Origin: Kluyveromyces lactis
Lineage: Eukaryota; Ascomycota; Saccharomycetes; Saccharomycetales; Saccharomycetaceae
Reading direction: 5' to 3'
DNA length: 64,000 nucleotides
Assembly: GCF_000002515.2 (NCBI RefSeq)
Contig: NC_006041.1
Span: 62,001 to 126,000, forward strand
In this document: one piece after another, positions 40,768 to 50,800 of the stretch
How the letters are laid out: every line of letters begins with the position of its first letter
How positions within the stretch are numbered: position 1 is the stretch's first letter
Notes under the pieces: generated by a model
The model's input: only the letters and a program-made list of their open reading frames with translations
Database searches by the model: none
Told to the model about the DNA's origin: nothing
Translations under genes and position numbers: made by a program

Positions 40768-41561
40768 CTGAAATTCTATGGTTTCCAATCCATGTGGTAA
40801 ATTTCCAGAATGTTACTGATGTATGTTGACTAAGAGATAGTTAATTTAGCAAACATACTGTATTGTTGAAACATTATAGAAGAGACGCCGAATTCGAGTA
40901 TGTATATATTTATATCGCCACTAGGGAAGAAAAGTAACTCTTGAAAGATATGACTCCTTTATGTGATTAATATCGAAGACAGTTTGGTTAGGATGGGATA
41001 AACAAAACTCATTCAACCAAAACCTAACCTCAGTGGAAAAGCTATTGTGAAGAAGAGCCATCAATGCCTGTCACTTCCATAAATGTGGGCTTTTTATCAA
41101 AATACTTCACTGCTAAAGGAATTAAGTATCTTAATTACTATTTATAGTGGTAAACTTCTGGTTATTCAATTTTCCTAATGGCAGCAATGCGTATTATGGC
41201 CTTGTTGCTATCAGGTTTTTCCTTGCGGCAAAGATCAGATAAAAACAGGACGTAGATCTTCAATTCTGAAAGTGAACAGAAAAACAGTAAAGAACGGTTT
41301 ACTAAGATAATCAAATGTTCAGATATCATAGCTATTTTATGAAATTGGATTGTGATAGTGAATATAAAAGATTCCTTCACATTTAGCAGCTCTCAATCAT
41401 TGCCAGGTTGATCTATTTTGACCTTCACTGCCTAATTGGCAGTCAAAAATCGAACCAGGATGATTTCCGGTCAATATCAAAAGTCAAAAAAAAATTATAA
41501 AATGAAGCGACCACAAATCAAACGCGAAACAGGCAGAAGACGAAAAGAGGCGTCCCATGCT
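40768..41561. other. Region between the aminotransferase gene and SHU2
   Basis: AT-rich spacer. A small minus-strand ORF (41162-41380) resembles nothing known. The final 126 bases are an in-frame extension of SHU2 with several ATGs, described with that gene. Confidence 0.4.
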
Positions 41562-42317
41562 ATGTCACAAGGCCAGGAAAGATTTTTGAATTATTCTCAG
41601 TTGCTCTCTGAGCTTGTAGATGGGAGAGGAAGAACATTAAATGACACAACTGTGGCATTCCTTTATCAATTATTTCCCAATGATTTGTTTGTGAAAGCCT
41701 TCTCGCTTCTTGAAACCCACAACTTGTTCCTTTATGTGTGGGATTCTATAGATGATGTGGCTTTGAATGATGGAGTTCAATGTTCCGATGCTGAAATAGA
41801 TGAAACTTCTAATTCTGTGGCTGGTTCACGTCTACCGACAGAAGGACATCAGTGTCATTCTAAGCGAAACTCAAATGATAATGATATTTCAAGATTGGCT
41901 AATATGCTATACGATCTCGAAACTCGTTCTAAAACGCTTCATCGAATAATTGTACAATCTGTTGATGAAGAAGTGTCAAAAAAACCCATATACGTTGATG
42001 TTACTGCATGGTTTTGTTCTTGCAACGAGTACACAAAGTGTTTTTCCGGTATGTTGCATAACAATGGGGATGAAGGATATCAGGGCATGTTCGAAACTTA
42101 CGGAAATGAGACAGATGATAATTTCGCAAAGGTGAATTCTCACACTCATGTTAACAGTAGTAAAGTCATTTGTCAACATCTTTTGGCTGCAGCAATCCTG
42201 CTTCAGACGTCATTGAAAGTTCTAAAGTACTTCACGTCTGTTAAACAAAGTGTCTCTTTATTTAGTATAAATAACAAAGATGACTGGCTTAAATTACATT
42301 TGAATATTGTGGATTGA
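41562..42317 (+). CDS. SHU2: Shu2, SWIM-domain subunit of the Shu recombination complex
   Basis: From the ATG at 41562 the protein has 251 residues (223 in S. cerevisiae). It starts [18 protein letters not shown], lining up with the yeast N-terminus, and ends [12 protein letters not shown], close to the yeast DEWLNLHINIVE. A SWIM zinc motif is present: [11 protein letters not shown], then a long insert and [14 protein letters not shown] (pattern C-x-C...C-x-H). The Shu complex (Shu1, Shu2, Csm2, Psy3) works with Rad55-Rad57 to help load Rad51 during error-free damage tolerance. The frame stays open upstream to an ATG at 41436, adding 42 very basic residues; I chose 41562 by alignment from memory. 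RAD55 lies about 14 kb away, with UBP3, the adhesin and SED1 between. Confidence 0.88.
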
Positions 42318-42990
42318 CCATCAGATCTCTCAATACTATTTTACGACTGCGGATTCAGTTGTTCTATACCTCATGCAACATTTATATGCACATAGATTGA
42401 TTAGCTAAACGAAACGGTAATCTGATATAATTCATCAAGGACCCATTATGAAGCAAAACAGACGTTAGGTGCCTGCATTGAGAAGTTCAGTATCGTTAGG
42501 ATTTAACTATGAAGGATGATAGCATATGCTACCCATCAAAAATATCGTTAGCCATTTAAAAACAAATGTGTCAGTTATCTTTTTAGTTCATTTTTAACTC
42601 TTAAGAATGGACTTTCAAAACCAAATGATCCAATGAAAGGATAAAAGATAAATAACACAGAAATTAACATGGTTGAGTATATTTCACTGAATTTACACAT
42701 CATTGACCAAGATAATCAGGCCCTACTGACGACATAGCAGTTGGTTATGGGTCTCTTGCTTGTAATTGGTAGCTTCAGTGCGCCGTTCGTCAAGCTCAGT
42801 TTTATATCATTCCGAACGGACAGCAACTCATTTCCATATTGAAATATTTGATTACATCATGTAGCGCTGATAGACGGACCATTATACAGATGAACCTCCA
42901 CATGAGAAGAAACAGATCATACCTGCATTTCAGCTTGAAAGTTCATTCTAAAAATATCATAGACCTTTTTCGAGAAAGAAGCCCCGCTTA
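42318..42990. other. SHU2/UBP3 intergenic region
   Basis: The 673-bp spacer is AT-rich. No ORF, RNA gene or clear motif is seen. Confidence 0.5.
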
Positions 42991-45315
42991 ATGGACGCCA
43001 GAGACTATTCAGGATCTATGTATCCTCCACAAGAGCCTGGCCAAGACATGGGCAACATGGCTTACATGGTACCACCGTCGCAGTTCGGCTTTGCCAACAT
43101 GTATATGGATATGAACGGCTACAGCGCACCTGCAGGACATTATCCACCCTATCCTATGGCTATTTATGCTCCTACTATGGACGCCATGGCACATCAACAG
43201 CCTCATCCTCCGCAGCCAAAGAAAAAGATGACTTTCAACAAGAACGCAAACTTCAAACCTAATGCATTCAATAACTACATACCAATGAATGCAAATGTTC
43301 CAAACATCTCTCCAGGCTCTTCCAAATCTTCGGAAAAGGGTTTGGAATACAGATTCGAGGTTGGCAATGCGACTTATTTCAATAGCGAAGCTTTGAAAGA
43401 AAGCTACCCCATCTACATTAACACAAACTTCGCAGAGTTTTCAAGGGCGAAATCAACAATGGAAGAATTAAGAAAGAGCTACTCCAACTTCAAAACAGCA
43501 ACCGTTGCTAATGAACCTAATTCTGTGACTGAAGAGACTAGGGAGAGTGAACCTCAAAGAGAAGCAAATGGAGAGCCTATTCCGAAAACCGAAGTTAACT
43601 CTTCAAAAGAAGTAGAATCTATTTCTGCTTCAGAGGAAAAAGTCGAAGAAAAGGTTCTGAAGTCAACTGAATATCAGACATCATCGGATCCGACGGCTCC
43701 TCCAAGATCAAATACAGCTTCGCCAACACCCACCAAATCCTCAGTTTCACCAAAGCCCGCTCAGACGCTTCCCGTAAAATCTTGGTCAAAACTTGCAGCC
43801 GGTAGTTTAGGTAAACCAAAACAACAGCTGGCGGTGACAAATCTAGCCTCAAAGAAAGGAAAGAAATATGTTCCCCCCTCGGTGAAAAGTCCTGAGCCTT
43901 TAGGATCTGTGGCCCTAAGAGTTTGTTTCGACAAGAATTTTACTAATCACACTCTTCAGAGTACCAAAGCGAAAAAGCTGATCACTGAATTAGTACCAAG
44001 AGGTATCTACAATAAAGGTAGTATATGCTTCATTTCTTCAGTTTTACAACTGTTGATTCATTGTCGGAGTTTTGTAAACCTTTTAAATGTGATTCATACC
44101 ACCACCGTCAGTCGAACAAATTCAGTTTCACCACTACTAAATGCTTGTATGGATGTATTCAAACGTTTTGATAGAGAGACAATCGTTAATGAACTAAATG
44201 AAACAAGGGAAAATTCAAAGACAAAGTCGAAATCTTCAAACTTGAATGAAAACATCATTTCGATAGACCCAGAACCTTTCTATAAGTCAATTTCAACCCT
44301 CCCAAAGTTTAAAGATTTAACATGGGGACGTCAAGAAGATGCTGAAGAGTTCTTAACCCATATGTTGGACCAACTTCATGAGGAGTTCATCGGAAGTATC
44401 AATACTCTAAATAGCAACGACATCTTGAATATTTTCCAAAGTTTGCAGGAAGATGACCAGAAGGTGTTCTTCTTAAAGTATATTTCAAAGTACAAAAGCG
44501 CTTCTTTCGCTGAGAAACCTGAACAATCATTGAAGGCACTATTTGAGAAATATAAGCAAACTAATGATTTAAGTGATGAAGAAGATAAAGAGTGGAAGGA
44601 AGTAAGTAAGAAAGGAAAAAAATCCAAGAATGCATCGAAGCGAATCACCGAGGTGGAATCAAGTCCGATTTCAACAATTTTCGGTGGACAATTCCGCTCT
44701 GTACTCGATACACCTCAAAACAAAGAGTCTCAATCAATTACTTATGATCCGTTTCAAACTATCCAGCTAGATATTTCTAGCCCAGATGTTATTGACTTAG
44801 AATCTGCTTTCAAGAAGTTTAGCGAACAAGAATCAATTGAATTGAAGAGCTCATCTGGCAATGACGTAGAAGCTAAGAAACACACGTGTATTGATAAGCT
44901 CCCACAAGCTCTTTTAATACAATTCAAAAGATTCTCATTCGTTTCACAATCATCAAAAAATGACTTGAGTAATTACAACTCTTTCAATGGGCGTATCGAG
45001 AAGATTAGAAAAATGGTGAAATATAATCATGAATTGACAATTCCTAAGGAGTCAATCTCTCCAAATCTTGTTTCAACAAGCAATTCCGAGGAAAGCTTCA
45101 AATATTACTTGAGTGGTGTGATATATCACCATGGTGTTTCTCCTAGTGGAGGTCATTATACTTGCGATGTTTACGATAAAGATCTGGACAAATGGTATAG
45201 AATTGACGATGTCAATGTTGATGAGATTAAAAACAAAGAGGACATCCTAAGAAGTGGTGACAGTGCCTCTGATTCAAGAACAGCGTATATCTTATTGTAC
45301 GAAAAGTCCAGTTAA
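42991..45315 (+). CDS. UBP3: Ubp3 ubiquitin-specific protease
   Basis: The protein has 774 residues (912 in S. cerevisiae). The N-terminus is rich in Met, Tyr, Pro and Gln, as in the yeast protein, followed by a disordered Ser/Glu region that carries the Bre5-binding part in yeast. The USP catalytic domain starts near residue 330: Cys box PRGIYNKGSICFISSVLQLL with Cys346, QEDAEEFLTHMLDQLHEEF, and the His box YYLSGVIYHHGVSPSGGHYT with catalytic His722, then WYRIDDVNV. Ubp3 with Bre5 deubiquitinates Sec23 and others and acts in COPII transport, ribophagy and stress responses. The shorter length comes from the N-terminal linker. It lies in the chr V order after the YER152C gene. Confidence 0.95.
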   Translation: MDARDYSGSMYPPQEPGQDMGNMAYMVPPSQFGFANMYMDMNGYSAPAGHYPPYPMAIYAPTMDAMAHQQPHPPQPKKKMTFNKNANFKPNAFNNYIPMNANVPNISPGSSKSSEKGLEYRFEVGNATYFNSEALKESYPIYINTNFAEFSRAKSTMEELRKSYSNFKTATVANEPNSVTEETRESEPQREANGEPIPKTEVNSSKEVESISASEEKVEEKVLKSTEYQTSSDPTAPPRSNTASPTPTKSSVSPKPAQTLPVKSWSKLAAGSLGKPKQQLAVTNLASKKGKKYVPPSVKSPEPLGSVALRVCFDKNFTNHTLQSTKAKKLITELVPRGIYNKGSICFISSVLQLLIHCRSFVNLLNVIHTTTVSRTNSVSPLLNACMDVFKRFDRETIVNELNETRENSKTKSKSSNLNENIISIDPEPFYKSISTLPKFKDLTWGRQEDAEEFLTHMLDQLHEEFIGSINTLNSNDILNIFQSLQEDDQKVFFLKYISKYKSASFAEKPEQSLKALFEKYKQTNDLSDEEDKEWKEVSKKGKKSKNASKRITEVESSPISTIFGGQFRSVLDTPQNKESQSITYDPFQTIQLDISSPDVIDLESAFKKFSEQESIELKSSSGNDVEAKKHTCIDKLPQALLIQFKRFSFVSQSSKNDLSNYNSFNGRIEKIRKMVKYNHELTIPKESISPNLVSTSNSEESFKYYLSGVIYHHGVSPSGGHYTCDVYDKDLDKWYRIDDVNVDEIKNKEDILRSGDSASDSRTAYILLYEKSS

Positions 45316-47820
45316 AATGATTTCCTCAACTCATTGTTTATTTAACAACTGTTTAACAATTAATATCACATACCGGAGGACTTGAGTTTTTGTAGTACTG
45401 CTAGCCATTGCGTCGGAAGGACTCATGATTACGCAAGCTAACATTGCACCATGACCAACTTAAGGACGTAGCAATTACGTAATGAATATAGAGTATGTAT
45501 CGAAAACCATCCGTTCCATTTTTACATTCACTGAGATATTTCGATCAATCCCTCAAATAACTATCTGCAGTAAGTTTTGCTTTGCGAATCTCACTTCCGT
45601 TTTAGTATATTCGTTTACCCTTTTTTTTGTCTTTTGGTTTCCAGCATGTTTCATCATGGTTCTTAATTATCCCAGAGCGGATATTTCTTACCCTGCAATA
45701 ATAATCACCTCAGAGTAAATACAAAGAAGAGGATACCCAAACGGAGGCTTAGGGCATTACATGAGTGTGCATGGCATGACAAAGGTTGTGGATGGAGATT
45801 TTAAACGGCCTGTATTCTCAAAAGATGGACACGTTTTCAGTCAAAAGCGAGTCTGCAATGGCGCAGAATCTGTAAATGCAACTGGCGAATGAATCTCTTC
45901 TAGCTACGATCTAAATAGAGCTAGCCGTTTAACGATTTTCACGCTATAATCCATCCGAGAATCGAGGAGAAAAAGACACACATACACACACAATGGGCCC
46001 TTATTAACAAAAGATGGTGCATCTTCATATTAAATTTTTTTGCAACTGTGCTAACTATTCCGTATTCAGGAAAATTTCCACGGCACACCCATGATGAATC
46101 TGCCGCATATTCCATTTTCAGTTAGAACGTTCTTCCATCGCCTCGAAATAAAACGATAATTGGCTGAACGAGGACTGCAAAACCCATGATGGAACAATCC
46201 GGATATCATTCAATGTACTAGAAGAGTCACTTTCCATCTGGCCGGAAATTCACCCGTAGTATTTTCTTGTAGATCTCGCAATCTTATTTGTTTCCATCAC
46301 CACAATTATTTCTACGAACAAATCTAAGATTTGCGTAGAAACAAGGGTAGTATATACTGCAGGGTTAAGATAAAGTTGAATTTTCTGTTACTTTTTTCCT
46401 CCAAAGAATCGTAGGTGGATCGAAAGACAGAAGTTTGTCTATTTTGCGCCTTTGTTCCAAAATTTGCCTGAATCTTTGGAAGGATGAGGCAGTGAATATT
46501 CTCGGAATGAACAAATGAATTAGGAAATTCTCAGTTTCTTAAGAGAGATCCGTAGGACGTTGTACGCTGTTTTTATTAGTGTAACACAATGCAGAATAGG
46601 GAATGCAGCATACTTTATAACGCAGAGTTTTTCTTCCAGAATAATAATACTAGCATGTGAGATGCATCAATTTTCCACCAAAGTGATCTTAACCTTTTTT
46701 TTTTTTTGCTGTAAGTAATTATTCTACTAATGCGACTTGCTAACAAATGGGGTTTTAAAAGGGAATTCTGAGTTGACTTTGTTATCTTTGATTCCGATGA
46801 TTGTCATGTCTGCACTTTAAAGCTCATGTTTTTTTCTAGCACCTTACACATGCTTTCAATGGTTCCCCTTTCTTTGAGTTCTAGAATTGTACTGTCTCCT
46901 TATTAAGGTCTCCATTGTTCATCAAATATTACGCTTGGTATTTTTGCCAAATCAAACATGGGCTATTCTTTTTCCCCCAAGGATTTACAACTTTTATTCT
47001 TGCCATTGATGCATGGGTGAAAACGAATCAGGTCGGAAAATTTGAAATAGGAAAATCTCGAGATATTCCGAATTGGGCAACAAAAGAAAATTCAAAAAGA
47101 AAAGACAATGCGGAACAGATCAGTGAAAGACTCGTACGACGATTGAGAATTCTATTTTTCTTACGAATTCTTGGAAGGCCATTCATTCCCGAAAAATCAA
47201 TGTTTATCTTGTTAACATTGTGGAAAATGCACGATGATTTCTCCATTGTATCCTTGCATTACGATCTATCGATGTACTTTCTAATATTTTTCTTCATTCC
47301 GGCATAATTCTACTTGAAAGACAAAAGTAAAAGGTGGTTATGGAATTGAGATTTCCTCTCTTTTCGCAATGGGGGGCTTGCAATGTTGCCCCGGGGAAGG
47401 ATTCGCAAGTTGTTTTTTTGGACTTCTTGCATGTGCATCGTACGAGAGGGGCAGTCATTAGTTGGGAAAGAAGCGACCTACCTGTACAGACTTGAATTTC
47501 TTTTTTGGGTTATTGTGTTATTGAGTTACTGACTATTGTGTAGGGATTGACCTATTCGGGCAAATTTAGCTTCGAGAATGAATTTTCACTCAGCCAATGA
47601 TGCTCAATTTGTCAATATGCGTTCGGCGGATCGTTGATTTTCCTTCTTAAAATGATTCAATGGGCACATTGTATATAAGGATAGATGTCGTTTGATGTAT
47701 CCCCCATGTTATTGCTTCCCTTTGCTTAGCGAGGGTCTTATTGTAACGCGTTTTATCGTAAAATTTATCAGTAATTAACCACTCTTAAAAACAAACGAAG
47801 CCTTTACAATCGCGAAGACC
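45316..47820. other. 2.5 kb gene-free region upstream of the adhesin gene
   Basis: It contains a TGTTTCA (Ste12-type) site at 45647, GGAATG/CATTCC (Tec1-type core) sites near 46503, 46598, 47183 and 47303, many poly-T tracts and a TATATAAG box near the right end. A 130-codon ORF (46915-47307) is unrecognised and has the composition of non-coding AT-rich DNA. S. cerevisiae FLO11 also has a promoter of about 3 kb, integrating many factors and non-coding RNAs; the parallel is an inference. Confidence 0.55.
47672..47679 (+). promoter_or_regulatory. TATA box of the adhesin gene
   Basis: TATATAAG, matching TATAWAWR, lies 142-149 bp before the ATG at 47821. Confidence 0.55.
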
Positions 47821-50800
47821 ATGCACTTTACAATAGTAGGTCTAATATGTTGGTTAGTATTGGCTGTCGGACCAGCCGCTGCTTCCAACAACAATTGTGA
47901 TTTTGTTAAAGGAAACCACGGCTCCGGTTCTTTTGAACCCATCAATGGTTGTCCATGCTTGGATTTCTCCTTCCGTTCCCAGAATACCAGAACAATGCCT
48001 TATAATATTGAACTTGAAAATGTCAAATGGGTGGAAAGCAACATTTACACTGTTACTTTACATGTCACCGGTCAGAAACAGATTCCATTGAAATCTCTAT
48101 GGTCTTTGAAAATCATTGGCGTCAATTCACCAGATGGTTCGACTTTCCAATTATTTGGATACAATGAAAAAACTTACTTAATTGATAACCCAACGGACTG
48201 GACTGCCACCTTCCGTGTTTATGGTCAAGCCGATTCCAATGATCCATCGATTGTTTGGATGCCTACCTTTCAAATTCAATATGAGTACTGTCAAGGTAGT
48301 GCTGATTGTTCTGATTGGTCTTATGGTACAACCACCTTCGATTTAATCACTGGCTGTAACAACTATGATAACTACAAGAGATCTCAAACAGATGCGGGAA
48401 GTTATTTCTGGCCAGCTCAATTGAGTGGTGAAACCAAATATCCTCAGAGCTATCCATGTGAGAAGCCTACCTCTACTTTAGCCTCGAGCTCTTCCACTTC
48501 CACCAGTTCAACGAGTAGCTCTGCCAGCTCCACTAGTACTATTTCCGTAAGCTCCACAAGCTCACTTCGTTCCACCAGTTCCGCTAGTACCAGTTCCATT
48601 AGTTCTACCAGCTCCACTAGTAGTAGTTCCGTAAGCACAACCAGCTCCATGCCTTCAGCCAGTTCCGCTGTTCCAGTTGACTTTACTGGTGGTGATCACG
48701 GTTCTGGTTCTGTAGAACCCATCAATGGTTGTCCATGCTTGGATTTCTCTTTCCACTCTCAGAATACAGGAACAATGCAATACAGTATTGTGCCTGAGGA
48801 AGTGAACTGGGTACAAGATAACATTTATACTGTTACTTTGCATGTCACCGGTCAGAAACAGATTCCATTGAAATCTCTATGGTCTTTGAAAATCATTGGC
48901 GTCAATTCACCAGATGGTTCGACTTTCCAATTATTTGGATACAATGAAAAAACTTACTTAATTGATAACCCAACGGACTGGACTGCCACCTTCCGTGTTT
49001 ATGGTCAAGCCGATTCCAATGATCCATCGATTGTTTGGATGCCTACCTTTCAAATTCAATATGAGTACTGTCAAGGTAGTGCTGATTGTTCTGATTGGTC
49101 TTATGGTACAACCACCTTCGATTTAATCACTGGCTGTAACAACTATGATAACTACAAGAGATCTCAAACAGATGCGGGAAGTTATTTCTGGCCAGCTCAA
49201 TTGAGTGGTGAAACCAAATATCCTCAGAGCTATCCATGTGAGAAGCCTACCTCTACTTTAGCCTCGAGCTCTTCCACTTCCACCAGTTCAACAAGTATCA
49301 TATCTTCAGGCGTCTCCACAATTACTACCGCAGAGCCACAAGAACAAACTTCAACCGCGTCTTCTACCGAAGCCATTACTTCTTCTGATGTTATTTCAAC
49401 TGAATCCTCAACTGAAGCTACTTCAACTGATGTTACCTCAACCGAAGCTATCACTTCTGATGTTACATCAGCTGAAGTACCTTTTGATGGTTCCTTATCT
49501 TTTAGCCGCACTTCAGTGCCAGAAGAGCAAACTCCAACAGAGTCTTCCACTGAAGCTATCACTTCTTCTGATGTTACATCAACTGAATCTTCCACTGAAG
49601 CTACCACTTCTGAAGCTACCTCAACTGAATCTTCCACCGAAGCTACCACTTCTGATGTTACATCAACTGAATCTCCCACTGAAGCTACTTCAACCGAATC
49701 TTCCACTTCCTCTACTACTACTGCAGACCCACAAGAACAAACTTCAACTGAATCTTCTACCGAAGCTACTACTTCTGATGTTATCTCAACCGAATCTTCC
49801 ACTTCCTCTACTACTACTGCAAACCCACAAGAACAAACTTCAACTGAATCTTCTACCGAAGCTACCACTTCTGAAGCTACTTCAACCGAATCTTCCACCG
49901 AAGCTACCACTTCTGATGTTATCTCAACCGAATCTTCAACTGAAGCTACTTCAACTGAATCTTTCACTTCCTCTACTACTACTGCAGACCCACAAGAACA
50001 AACTTCAACTGAATCTTCTACCGAAGCTATCACTTCTGAAGCTACTTCAACCGAGTCTTCCACTGAAGCTACCACTTCTGAAGCTACCTCAACTGAATCT
50101 TCCACTGAAGCTACTTCAACCGAATCTTCCACTTCCTCTACTACTACTGCAGACCCACAAGAACAAACTTCAACTGAATCTTCTACCGAAGCTACCACTT
50201 CTGAAGCTACCACTTCTGATGTTATCTCAACCGAGTCTTCCACTGAAGCTACTTCAACTGAATCTTTCACTTCCTCTACTACTACTGCAGACCCACAAGA
50301 ACAAACTTCAACTGAATCTTCTACCGAAGCTACCACTTCTGATGTTATCTCAACCGAATCTTCAACTGAAGCTACCACTTCTGAAGCTACTTCAACTGAA
50401 TCTTCCACCGAAGCTACCACTTCTGATGTTATCTCAACCGAGTCTTCCACTGAAGCTACTTCAACTGAATCTTTCACTTCCTCTACTACTACTGCAGACC
50501 CACAAGAACAAACTTCAACTGAATCTTCTACCGAAGCTATCACTTCTGAAGCTACTTCAACTGAATCTTCTACCGAAGCTATCACTTCTGAAGCTACTTC
50601 AACTGAAGCTACTTCAACCGAGTCTTCCACTGAAGCTACCACTTCTGAAGCTACTTCAACTGAATCTTCCACCGAAGCTACTACTTCTGATGTTATCTCA
50701 ACCGAATCTTCCACTGAAGCTACTTCAACCGAATCTTCTACCGAGTCTTCCACTGAAGCTACTTCAACTGAATCTTCCACCGAAGCTACCACTTCTGATG

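Noticed and set aside
46915-47307. 130-codon ORF upstream of the adhesin
   Set aside because: Hydrophobic AT-rich composition, no recognised similarity and no good start context; most likely chance.
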